Below, in pieces: positions 1 through 7,509 of a stretch of DNA of 31,454 bases; the stretch's first letter is position 1, and every line of letters starts with the position of its first letter. Location of the stretch: positions 1 to 31,454 of the forward strand of contig CAJXBY010000007.1 of assembly GCA_913051905.1 (NCBI GenBank), read 5' to 3'. The DNA comes from an uncultured Gammaproteobacteria bacterium (GTDB lineage: Bacteria; Pseudomonadota; Gammaproteobacteria; Arenicellales; UBA868). The translations under genes were made by a program, and so were the position numbers. The notes beneath the pieces were generated by a model. It worked only from the letters and a program-made list of their open reading frames with translations, did not search any database and was not told the DNA's origin.

Positions 1-423
1 TCGTCAGCGATTCGTGACGGGTGGTTTTTTACTGGGGACCTTGGATATTTTGATCAATCAGGTTATCTCTATTATTCTGGGAGGATAAAAGACAGTATCC
101 GACGTCGCGGTGAAAATATCTCAGCTTGGGAAATCGAGCGTGTTGTGGAACAACTGGATTTTGTAGAACAAGCAGCAGCGATTGGCGTTCCGGACGAACT
201 CGGGGACGAAGCAATTAAATTGTTTGTCAAGTTGACGGAATTTATGCCCGTAGAATCCCCGGTCGCTGCTGTTCACAACTGGTGTTTGGAGCGGCTTCCT
301 GATTTTCAGGTGCCCACCTATATCGTGATTATTGATGAGTTTCCGATGACAGGAACAGAAAGAATCCGCAAGGAGTCACTATCTATTGATACAGTTGGAT
401 TGGAAGCATTCAGCAGGAAATAG
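1..423 (+). CDS. AMP-dependent acyl-CoA synthetase, C-terminal fragment (5' end outside window)
   Basis: The reading frame is open from base 1 to the TAG at 421-423, so only about 140 C-terminal residues of an ANL-superfamily ligase are visible. Seen directly: the GWFFTGDLG motif of the core domain, then the hinge GRIKDSIRRRGENIS followed by an EIE helix, which is the conserved start of the mobile C-terminal domain. Members of this family activate a carboxylic acid as acyl-AMP and pass it to CoA. The end of the protein has PMTGTERIRKESL where many ligases have a catalytic lysine in a T-G-K motif; here arginine holds that place, which is also seen in some CaiC-like members as far as I recall. 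The hinge resembles crotonobetaine/carnitine-CoA ligases and the second ligase in this window (17636-19309). Substrate unknown. An ATG at 145 is internal and not a real start. Confidence 0.9.
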   Translation, partial: SSAIRDGWFFTGDLGYFDQSGYLYYSGRIKDSIRRRGENISAWEIERVVEQLDFVEQAAAIGVPDELGDEAIKLFVKLTEFMPVESPVAAVHNWCLERLPDFQVPTYIVIIDEFPMTGTERIRKESLSIDTVGLEAFSRK

Positions 424-580
424 GCGTCAAACTAGAAGCAGTTTTATTTTTGTCTCTCCTACATGCAGCACGACGACACTTCTCGTCAGTTAGATTGTTG
501 GTGATGAACTGTGGTGCTGCGCATCGGCATAAGGAACGAACCTACTCGGGAGGGCGGTCTTTTGTACTGCATAGCCGACG
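424..580. other. Convergent intergenic gap, no recognised feature
   Basis: This gap lies between the end of the plus-strand ligase and the end of the minus-strand small protein. It has a T-rich tract near 440-450 but I see no convincing stem in front of it, so I do not call a terminator. No coding sequence is supported here. Confidence 0.4.
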
Positions 581-886
581 TTATTCGGACACGTCATACT
601 CGATATGTGCCCGAATCAACTGGGCTTTGAAGTCAGCAAATCCGTACGGCTCAGCTCCTTTTAGCATGCCCCAGAACTGGCCTAGCCATTCTTTATTTTC
701 GGATTTGCTTGATAAATCGATAACGCCTTGGGCATCCAACCAGTAGTTACCATCTTCAATTCTCTCCGTAATCTTCTCTAACGGCGAGAGGTCAGTGTTT
801 GGATTTTCTGTGCGGATGCAGAACGCTTTAAAGTTATATTCTTCTTCGAGTGACAGCGACTGATCTTCTTTTATTTTAATCAACAC
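581..886 (-). CDS. Small acidic protein of unknown function, 101 aa
   Basis: I do not recognise this protein. It is soluble, acidic and rich in Glu, Asp and Lys, with no signal peptide, membrane segment or cysteine cluster. It contains conspicuous aromatic patches such as GNYWLDAQGVIDL and EWLGQFWGMLKG. The start is GTG at 886 and is supported by a good Shine-Dalgarno AAGGAT at 895-900, eight bases upstream. It is the last gene of the minus-strand block and follows the luciferase-like monooxygenase after 119 bases, so it probably belongs to the same transcript. A small accessory protein or subunit for the upstream oxidoreductases is possible but is inference only. The overlapping plus-strand frame at 450-746 is a shadow. 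Confidence 0.65.
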   Translation of the reverse strand: MLIKIKEDQSLSLEEEYNFKAFCIRTENPNTDLSPLEKITERIEDGNYWLDAQGVIDLSSKSENKEWLGQFWGMLKGAEPYGFADFKAQLIRAHIEYDVSE

Positions 887-1005
887 GGTTAAGTATCCTT
901 ATTTCTGTGTTTCTTGCGGTGGCAATTGAAATACGTATCCGTAGAACTCAGTCAGAGTCCCTCGAGTTTCGCTGCAGGTGCTGGCAAACGACCCGGCAAA
1001 TTCTT

Positions 1006-2103
1006 TTAAGCGCTTAATGCAGTCCGCTCCTCAGACCGAACACCATATTCTTCTAAAGGACCAAGTTCTGCTTCTACAAGTGGTACGACCTCGGTCATGA
1101 AACGTTCAATAGAGCGCATAACGCGGTTGTGAGGAAGTGCGCCCGGTGCCTGGAATGTATTGAAATGGGTCGGCTTTAGGATTTTGATCCGTTCAGCGAG
1201 TTGTTCCGCTATTTTCTCAGGAGATCCTATGAGTGTATTTGTCACAATTTCTTCTAGTGCTACTTCTCCCTTAGCGGGAGCTTCTATCAGATAAGCACCA
1301 TCCAGTTCCGCGTACTGCTCACGCATTGAATTCGCAATTCGGCGCACATAACGAACGTTGTCCGCCGCTTCTAATGCTTCACTGTCTGAGTCACAAACAT
1401 GTACATTAACCTGTATGGCAAAAGGAACTGGATCGCGTTGAATGTCTGCGAGACCATAGGCCTCAATGATTTTCTGACGGGTAGATGCAATTTGTTCCAC
1501 AGTAGACCATCCCGTGGTCACGAAAGGAGTGTAGCCTTTATGTGCCATCCGAACCTGTAGGTCTGTTTCAAAAACTTGTCCCGCGATATAGGTGTCAAAT
1601 CGATCTTGTAACGGTCGCACGATAAAATGTGTTTCGGGAGCTTGAATAAACTCCCCATCATATTCGATCGCCTCGGAACCGCTCATGAAGCGTTCAATAA
1701 GCTCCAGAGTTTCGTTGAAGATCTTTTTTGAGTCCTTGAGGTTCACACCAAACTTGTGAAACTCGTACTGTTGATAGCCACTGCCAAATCCAAGAACCAG
1801 GCGTCCATCGCTAAGGACGTCGGCAACCGAAATGTCCTCAATCAATCTCATCGGTTCATACAAAGGGGCGACAATGACTGCGGGACCAAGCTTTATCCGT
1901 GACGTTTGCGGCGCCATGTAATGGATGATTGAAAGCGGAGAGGGCATCACGCAATAGTTGGAGAAATGATGCTCTGCAAACCACGCAATCTCATAGCCGG
2001 TTTCCTCAGCAAGCTTCACCTGTTCCACCATCTCCTGGTAAATTTGGCGTGGTTCTTTGCTGCGATCACGTTGTTGAAGCAAACTGAAAAGACCAAAGTG
2101 CAT
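1006..2103 (-). CDS. LLM-class flavin-dependent monooxygenase (luciferase-like), 365 aa
   Basis: The protein has the TIM-barrel pattern of bacterial luciferase-like monooxygenases: an N-terminal MHFGLF strand, the WFAEHHF motif at residues 41-47, LGFGSGYQQYEF near residue 105-116, and a C-terminal GSPEKIAEQL segment. Length is normal for the family. Such enzymes use reduced flavin supplied by a separate reductase and O2 to hydroxylate, desulfonate or cleave a substrate; no flavin reductase is visible in this window. A G-rich stretch GGGGA lies just upstream of the ATG at 2103. It is the seventh gene of the block that begins with the ABC transporter binding protein at 8604, downstream of two SDRs, so it probably acts on the imported compound or a product of it. 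Family confident, substrate unknown. Confidence 0.92.
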   Translation of the reverse strand: MHFGLFSLLQQRDRSKEPRQIYQEMVEQVKLAEETGYEIAWFAEHHFSNYCVMPSPLSIIHYMAPQTSRIKLGPAVIVAPLYEPMRLIEDISVADVLSDGRLVLGFGSGYQQYEFHKFGVNLKDSKKIFNETLELIERFMSGSEAIEYDGEFIQAPETHFIVRPLQDRFDTYIAGQVFETDLQVRMAHKGYTPFVTTGWSTVEQIASTRQKIIEAYGLADIQRDPVPFAIQVNVHVCDSDSEALEAADNVRYVRRIANSMREQYAELDGAYLIEAPAKGEVALEEIVTNTLIGSPEKIAEQLAERIKILKPTHFNTFQAPGALPHNRVMRSIERFMTEVVPLVEAELGPLEEYGVRSEERTALSA

Positions 2104-2134
2104 ACGATTTTCCCCAAATAATTGTTATTTTCGG

Positions 2135-2890
2135 TCAGTAACCAACGATAGTTTCCCCACCATTGGGGCTGATGACTTGCCCTGTAATAAAATCCGATTC
2201 GGGCGATGCCAGGAAGGCAACCGTGTAAGAAATTTCTTCTGGCTTGGCCCACCGTCCTAGCGGAACTTTCTTCTCTTTTTCTCTAATCTTTTCCATTCCT
2301 TGTACTTTGATCGGCATGGGCGTCAAAACCCCCCCGGGGGCGACTGCATTCACATGGATGTTATCTCCTGCAAATTCCTTCGCCCATGCTTTTGTGGCTC
2401 CCAATAAGGCTGCCTTTGCAGCGCAGTAGTGTGAGGCCGTGGGGTAACCGTTCATTCCCCAAATTGAAGAGATGTTAATAATTTTCCCGTAGCGACGAGA
2501 CTTCATGTCTGGAACGACCGCTTTTGCGCACAAAAATGCCCCAACCACATGGATCGACAACATTCGGTCGAGTAAATCCAGTGAGATCTCTTCTAAGTCT
2601 TTGTGCTCTCCAATGCCCGCGTTATTCACCAGGACATCCACTTGACCATAATGTTCGATTGTTGAAGAAACCATGCCGTCGACGAATTTGGGATCCGTAA
2701 TGTCACCTATACTTGCGAGAATCTCTCCGTCGTTTTCTTTTACGCGGCTGACAGTTTCGTCGATACCCTGCCCATTGATGTCATTTGCAACAATTTTGGC
2801 GCCTCGTTCGGCCATGACTTCGGCATGCGTCTGGCCCATGCCGGAACCGGCTCCCGTAATCAAGACAACTTTTCCTTCCAGTGGTTTCAT
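2135..2890 (-). CDS. SDR family NAD(P)-dependent oxidoreductase, 251 aa
   Basis: This is a classical short-chain dehydrogenase. The nucleotide motif TGAGSGMG is at residues 12-19, NNAG at 89-92, and the catalytic Ser142, Tyr155 and Lys159 are all present. Asp37 at the end of the second beta strand favours NAD over NADP, by general SDR rules. C-terminal GQVISPNGGE is typical of sugar- or hydroxyacid-type SDRs. The ATG at 2890 has AGGT eight bases upstream. It sits 18 bases after a second SDR and 31 bases before the flavin monooxygenase, so the three are surely co-transcribed. The likely role is reversible oxidation of a secondary alcohol to a ketone in the pathway of this operon. Substrate is not deducible. 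Confidence 0.93.
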   Translation of the reverse strand: MKPLEGKVVLITGAGSGMGQTHAEVMAERGAKIVANDINGQGIDETVSRVKENDGEILASIGDITDPKFVDGMVSSTIEHYGQVDVLVNNAGIGEHKDLEEISLDLLDRMLSIHVVGAFLCAKAVVPDMKSRRYGKIINISSIWGMNGYPTASHYCAAKAALLGATKAWAKEFAGDNIHVNAVAPGGVLTPMPIKVQGMEKIREKEKKVPLGRWAKPEEISYTVAFLASPESDFITGQVISPNGGETIVGY

Positions 2891-2908
2891 AGTGATTTAC
2901 CTAGAATG

Positions 2909-3664
2909 TCAGATCATAATGGTGCCACCATTGACAACGATGGTTTCCCCATTCATGAATCTGTTTGACGGTGATGCTAGAAAAAGAACAACTCTACCAA
3001 TATCCTGAGGTACCGCAGCGTAGCCGAGCGGATGATGATTAATCGCTTTTTCTAACCAGCCTTGAGTTTTTGCGGTATCGGTTGCAATTGGGCCGGGGCT
3101 TACTCCGTTTACCAGAACATTCGGCGCCAGTTCTGCAGCGAATGACTTCGTGAGACTGATCACACCGGCTTTTGCCGCTGCATAGGGCGCGTTAGTCACC
3201 TTTGGTCTGTAAGCATCGGCAGACGCGATATTTACAACTCGGCCAGATTGAGTACTGGATAGGCTGTCCATAAATGCCTGGGTGGTCAGAAATACGGTTT
3301 TTAGATTGATGGCGATCCGCTTATCGAAATCAGAACCGCTAATGTCACGTATAGCGTGCGGAGCATATGTACCCGCATTGTTGATTAGTGTGTCAATGTG
3401 CCCAAACTCCTGGATAACTGCATCTCTCAGTGAGGATACGGACGTATCATCGGTGAGGTCGGCTATCTTGCCAATTGCAGTTGCTGTTCCGGAGTCGATA
3501 TCCTCAGCCGTCTGCTGGACCCGTTGATCGATATCAACGAGAATTATTCGTGCGCCGTGATCGTGAAACATTTGACCGATTTCGCGACCTAGTCCCTGCG
3601 CTGCACCTGTGATCAGGACAGTACGCCCGGAAAACTCTTCCGACGAAAACGAATTCCCGTCCAC
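2909..3664 (-). CDS. SDR family oxidoreductase, about 251 aa (paralogue of neighbour)
   Basis: A second classical SDR with TGAAQGLG near the N-terminus, VDID at the end of beta strand 2 (NAD-type acid), LINNAG, and the Tyr-Lys pair in PYAAAKAG preceded by NIAS. The frame can begin at TTG (3676) but the better start is GTG at 3664, because GGAG at 3671-3674 lies six bases upstream of it; the TTG has no ribosome site. The protein is divergent from the adjacent SDR (2135-2890), so this is not a recent duplication, and the two may act on successive alcohols or on opposite stereoisomers. It is followed after 18 bases by that SDR and preceded after about 66 bases by the aldolase-like gene. Confidence 0.9.
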   Translation of the reverse strand: MDGNSFSSEEFSGRTVLITGAAQGLGREIGQMFHDHGARIILVDIDQRVQQTAEDIDSGTATAIGKIADLTDDTSVSSLRDAVIQEFGHIDTLINNAGTYAPHAIRDISGSDFDKRIAINLKTVFLTTQAFMDSLSSTQSGRVVNIASADAYRPKVTNAPYAAAKAGVISLTKSFAAELAPNVLVNGVSPGPIATDTAKTQGWLEKAINHHPLGYAAVPQDIGRVVLFLASPSNRFMNGETIVVNGGTIMI

Positions 3665-3704
3665 TTGATTCTCCAAGTTGTGAATTAGGATTTTAAGAAA
3701 CTGG

Positions 3705-3721
3705 CAACGTTCAACAACGTT
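3705..3721. repeat. Short 10-base-period repeat in an intergenic gap
   Basis: CAACGTT occurs at 3705-3711 and again at 3715-3721, ten bases apart, and a weaker third copy follows at 3725-3731. Each copy contains the palindrome AACGTT. It sits between the aldolase-like gene and the next SDR gene. A protein-binding site is possible, but the repeat is short and may be chance. Confidence 0.25.
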
Positions 3722-3730
3722 TAACGAATG

Positions 3731-4477
3731 TTATACACCTTCGTTTAGAACCCTTTTGATCTCTGCTAGAAAAAGATCAGCCGATGCAGAACGATTCGCA
3801 AACTGCTTTGCAGTAACTTCAGCGATCTCTGGCGGTATTTCAGCCAACTCTTCGCCCGTTGACATGGCAAGAACCTGAATCTCGCAGGCTTTTTCGAGGT
3901 AATAAAGATCGTCTAATGTGGTAGCGATGGTGTCACCTACGACTACAACACCATGATGGCCGAGGAAAAGTATTGATTTATCGCCCATTACTTGAGCCAT
4001 ACGACGACCTTCATCCGTGTCGAAGGCGAGCCCATTAAAGCTACGATCATAAGCGCATTGACCCAAAAATCGGGTTGAATTCTGGTGGACTTGTTTGAGT
4101 TCTCCACCGCGAATCGCTGTAAGCGCAGTAGCGTAAGGCATGTGTGTGTGAAAGACACAGGTAGCGTTCGGATGGTTTAGATGAATTCCAGTGTGGATAG
4201 TGAAGCCAGTTTTTAGCGGCGCGCCTTCACCTTGTATTGTGTTCCCCTCTTCATCAATCACAATCAACGCTTCGGGCGTCATTCTTGCCCAGTGTCGCCC
4301 TCTTGGGTTCATCAAGAAATACTTCTGATCGCCGTGGATCATCACACTTAAGTGGTTACAGATACCTTCGTGCATTCCACATCTAGCCGCCCAACGAAAC
4401 GCGGCTGACAAATCAGTGCGCAGAGATGTGGTGTCAGGTGCTGCAGCATATTTCAGCGTAGCTACTGGATCATTCAT
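3731..4477 (-). CDS. Class II aldolase/adducin family protein, 248 aa
   Basis: The class II aldolase fold is shown by the zinc site HTH at residues 110-112 and the later HHG at 174-176, plus the NPRG and GEGAPLKTGF segments. The length is normal. Alignment by eye to fuculose-phosphate aldolase puts a glycine where that enzyme has its catalytic glutamate (about residue 91), and the sequence around it resembles the adducin-like members that lack it. It may therefore be a decarboxylase, epimerase or non-aldolase metal enzyme rather than a classical sugar-phosphate aldolase. It lies between the transporter genes and the SDR pair, 34 bases downstream of the permease. Start ATG at 4477. Confidence 0.9.
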   Translation of the reverse strand: MNDPVATLKYAAAPDTTSLRTDLSAAFRWAARCGMHEGICNHLSVMIHGDQKYFLMNPRGRHWARMTPEALIVIDEEGNTIQGEGAPLKTGFTIHTGIHLNHPNATCVFHTHMPYATALTAIRGGELKQVHQNSTRFLGQCAYDRSFNGLAFDTDEGRRMAQVMGDKSILFLGHHGVVVVGDTIATTLDDLYYLEKACEIQVLAMSTGEELAEIPPEIAEVTAKQFANRSASADLFLAEIKRVLNEGV

Positions 4478-4511
4478 TTCGGCTATGGTTTTGGTTTTTG
4501 AAAGTTATCGC

Positions 4512-6305
4512 CTATTGACCTGCCACACGCCCGGCTCGGCGTCTTATGAACTCGGCGACTAGAATTATCGTAGTCATAAACAACAACATCACTGTCGCAA
4601 CTGCAGCTAGAGTTGGATTTACTCGCATGATCGCGTCAACCCACATCTGCTTTGGCAGGGTGGAGAATTCACCTCCGGTGAGATATATGGCCATCGTGAG
4701 TTCGTCGAATGAGATGATGAATGCGAACATGAACGCGGCAATTAGTCCGCCTTTGATAATGGGAAAAGTGATAAACCATAATGTTTGGAGTTTCCCGGCG
4801 CCAAGGGTCCATGCGGCCTGATCCAACCGTAGGTCATAATTTTTGATCACAGCCATAACCGTCACAATGACATAGGGCATTGTGACTACTGTGTGACCCA
4901 GTATGAGTCCGAGGTATGTACCCAGCAGGTGCAAACGCGCAAACAGATAGAAAAGTGCGATCGCCAGGATAATATGAGGCGTAATGATCGGAGAAACGAG
5001 GAATGCGAAAACCGCACCTTTCCCAAAAAACTGTTTGCGTACCAGCATGAATGCAGCGGGAACCCCAATTAACATTGCGAAGAATCCAGCAAATAATGCG
5101 ACAATAATTGACCGCAAAAATGCCGCCGGATAAGGAGAAAGATCCGATAAAAAGGTCTGATACCATTGCAGTGAAAAGCCTTTAGGGGGCCACGACAAGA
5201 ATCCTTCTTCCGTAAAAGATACTGGAACGATAAAAAATGTGGGCGCAGCAAGAAAGAAAATAACGGTTCCCGCAACAAACCAGAGTGATCGTCGTGAATA
5301 ATCTGTCCGGCGACGGGCAGGGTCCCGTGTTTTAAGCCTGTCATAAAAGGCTCCGAGTCCTGCGCAAATAGTCCCGAGGGCATTAAGGACGTAGTGCCCT
5401 AAAAGGGTGCCGATTCCGTGCCCTCGCTTCGTATCACTACTGGCGGTTTTGCCGTGGGTGCCGCCTGATAGGGTTGATAGCCCGAGCCAGCGATCGTAAA
5501 GAAAGAAGATCAACAATACTGTTATTAGCAACAGCATCGAGATCGCACCAGCAAAACCCCAGTTCAACATCGAATCGATCTGGAACATAATTAATTGAAC
5601 AATCATCGTTTCCCGGGCGCTTCCGAGCAGCGCCGGGGTAATAAAGAATCCTAACGACGTAACAAAAATAAGGAGGCCGCCTGCTGCAACGCCAGGCAGT
5701 GATAGGGGAAAATATATTCTCCAGAACGACTGACCACGGCGAGCGCCCAAAGTCCCCGCTGCTTTTGAGAGATTGGTGTCGATGTTCTCCATGACCGCTA
5801 ACATCGTAAGAACGCACAGCGGCATGAGAGCGTGAACCATGCCAATCATTACGCCACTGAAGTTGTAGATGATCTTAATTGGGTAATCAAGGATTCCGAG
5901 TGCAATCAGTAGGTCATTGATCGCACCTTTTCGCCCGAGCAAAACAAGCCATGCGAACGTTCGAACCAGGAAGCTGGTCCAAAATGGAAGCAATACCCAG
6001 ATGATCAGAGTATTTCTCAGAGAGGTTTTGACAGTGGACAGCAGATACGCTACTGGATACCCGGCAACAATGGCGAAGGCGGTCGTCCAGATTGCCACCT
6101 TGAGAGTGATGAGAAGCACCTTGGTATATAGATTGCCCTCAAATAACCGTGAATAATGGGAGACTGATATCCGCCCATCAACGTCAACTGCACTGAGTCC
6201 TACCAGTAGCGCAGTCGGATAAACAAACAGGAGCAGCAAGAAGAGTATCGCCGGATAAATCGGCCATACCCGAGTAAAACCTAGCCACTTTTCAGGGATT
6301 CTCAT
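4512..6305 (-). CDS. ABC transporter permease with two fused MetI domains (PotB-PotC type), about 597 aa
   Basis: Two complete binding-protein-dependent permease domains are joined in one chain. The first has membrane segments from about residue 15 to 270 with its EAA loop at 182-206 (AAGTLGARRGQSFWRIYFP); the second spans about 340-597 with its EAA loop at 497-520 (AAWTLGAGKLQTLW). A charged, soluble linker of about 65 residues (275-340) joins them. Most polyamine-type importers encode these as two separate genes. The ATG at 6305 is preferred over TTG at 6311; neither has a clear ribosome site. It lies 31 bases after the ATPase and 34 bases before the aldolase-like gene. It should form the whole inner-membrane channel of the importer. 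Confidence 0.93.
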   Translation of the reverse strand: MRIPEKWLGFTRVWPIYPAILFLLLLFVYPTALLVGLSAVDVDGRISVSHYSRLFEGNLYTKVLLITLKVAIWTTAFAIVAGYPVAYLLSTVKTSLRNTLIIWVLLPFWTSFLVRTFAWLVLLGRKGAINDLLIALGILDYPIKIIYNFSGVMIGMVHALMPLCVLTMLAVMENIDTNLSKAAGTLGARRGQSFWRIYFPLSLPGVAAGGLLIFVTSLGFFITPALLGSARETMIVQLIMFQIDSMLNWGFAGAISMLLLITVLLIFFLYDRWLGLSTLSGGTHGKTASSDTKRGHGIGTLLGHYVLNALGTICAGLGAFYDRLKTRDPARRRTDYSRRSLWFVAGTVIFFLAAPTFFIVPVSFTEEGFLSWPPKGFSLQWYQTFLSDLSPYPAAFLRSIIVALFAGFFAMLIGVPAAFMLVRKQFFGKGAVFAFLVSPIITPHIILAIALFYLFARLHLLGTYLGLILGHTVVTMPYVIVTVMAVIKNYDLRLDQAAWTLGAGKLQTLWFITFPIIKGGLIAAFMFAFIISFDELTMAIYLTGGEFSTLPKQMWVDAIMRVNPTLAAVATVMLLFMTTIILVAEFIRRRAGRVAGQ

Positions 6306-6336
6306 CAGCAAGTTCTGATCAGACTGTCACAGATAC

Positions 6337-7422
6337 TCAGTTGCTCAACATTATTCTTGCGTCACTGGTAGACCATCCGAACTGAATCTGATCGCCCTGT
6401 TGAATTGGGTTCTTTGCACTCCCAGTAAGTGTCGTAGCAACCATTTCGGACCCATCTGCTAGTTCAAGGAAGTACTTGGTGAGTTGCCCAATCATAATAG
6501 TTTCTTTTAGCCTTCCTTGAGCAAGGTTGTCCTCACTGGCTTCACCAGAGTGAACCCGAATATTCTCTGGTCTGATCATATAATGAACACTCTCGCCATT
6601 ACGTACCTCTGAATCACAAGATCCACTAACAACGATATCATCCGCTCTTTGAATTGAGATGCTGGTTTCAGTTTGGTCAATCACCTTACCTGCGAATAAA
6701 TTCGACTCTCCTAAAAAATCTGCTGCGAATATTGAATTGGGCTGGAAATAGAGTTCCGACGGACTTCCAATCTGTTCAATTCTTCCTTCATTCATTAGAC
6801 AGATCCTATCTGACATGACCATAGCTTCTTCCTGATCATGCGTAACGTAGATCACGGTGATGCCTAGATTGTCATGCAGATGTTTAATCTCACGTTGCAG
6901 AGAATCTCGCAACTTCTTATCGAGCGCACCTAATGGTTCATCCATTAATATGATAGAAGGCTCATAAACAAAGCAGCGAGCAAGAGCTATTCTTTGTTGT
7001 TGACCCCCTGATAACTCAGACGGAAATCGTTCTTGCACATCTGGTAATTGAACGGTGTTGAGCACGCGGGCGACCTGCTCATCGATTTCAGCTTTTCGCA
7101 TCTTTCTCATTCTTAACGGAAATGCGATGTTCTCGTAAATCGTGAGGTGCGGAAAAAGTGCGTAATTCTGAAAAACCATGCCTAATCCGCGTTGATAAGA
7201 GGGGGTGTACGTCATCAACTCGCCATCAATCCAGATTTCTCCTGAATCTGGATCATTCAACCCTGCTATTGCCATAAGTAATGTAGTCTTGCCAGAACCA
7301 GAAGGCCCGAGTAGCGTGAGAAATTCCCCTTCGAGCAAATCAATCGAGGTTCCCTCTAGAGCGACCACTGAGCCGTATGTTTTCCGAACATCTTTGGCCT
7401 GCAGTTTGACTTGTCTTTCCAT
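6337..7422 (-). CDS. ABC transporter ATP-binding protein, PotA-like, about 361 aa
   Basis: All nucleotide-binding motifs are visible: Walker A GPSGSGKTT at residues 39-47, a Q-loop in MVFQNYALFPHLT, signature LSGGQQQRIALAR, Walker B IILMDEPLGALD, and the H-loop VTHDQEEA. A C-terminal TOBE-type domain with IRPENIRV follows, as in spermidine/putrescine and iron importers. The frame can extend to a TTG at 7455, but that codon lies inside the terminator hairpin (7443-7470), so the ATG at 7422 is chosen. The gene is separated from the binding-protein gene by that terminator, and is followed by the fused permease. It powers the importer at the cytoplasmic face of the inner membrane. Confidence 0.94.
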   Translation of the reverse strand: MERQVKLQAKDVRKTYGSVVALEGTSIDLLEGEFLTLLGPSGSGKTTLLMAIAGLNDPDSGEIWIDGELMTYTPSYQRGLGMVFQNYALFPHLTIYENIAFPLRMRKMRKAEIDEQVARVLNTVQLPDVQERFPSELSGGQQQRIALARCFVYEPSIILMDEPLGALDKKLRDSLQREIKHLHDNLGITVIYVTHDQEEAMVMSDRICLMNEGRIEQIGSPSELYFQPNSIFAADFLGESNLFAGKVIDQTETSISIQRADDIVVSGSCDSEVRNGESVHYMIRPENIRVHSGEASEDNLAQGRLKETIMIGQLTKYFLELADGSEMVATTLTGSAKNPIQQGDQIQFGWSTSDARIMLSN

Positions 7423-7435
7423 AAAAATTCCAGTG

Positions 7436-7470
7436 AAAAAAAGGGTGCGCACCAATGCTGGTGCGCACCC
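7436..7470 (-). terminator. Intrinsic terminator between binding protein and ATPase genes
   Basis: Seen directly: a perfect 12-base-pair inverted repeat (GGGTGCGCACCA at 7443-7454, TGGTGCGCACCC at 7459-7470) with a four-base loop. On the minus strand it is followed at once by seven T residues (7436-7442). This is a textbook rho-independent terminator reading in the direction of the operon. It lies 40 bases after the stop of the solute-binding protein gene and before the ATPase gene, so it should let the binding protein be made in excess over the membrane components, with partial read-through. Confidence 0.88.
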
Positions 7471-7509
7471 CTTCTTAGTTGCTCACTAATCTTTCTGATT
7501 AATCCGGGA

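Noticed and set aside
450..746. Plus-strand 98-codon frame
   Set aside because: It overlaps the minus-strand small protein, which has a good ribosome site and natural composition. The plus frame has no family features.
7423..7455. Longer form of the ABC ATPase starting at TTG 7455
   Set aside because: The extra codons are made of the terminator stem and T tract, and no ribosome site is present. The ATG at 7422 fits the family start.
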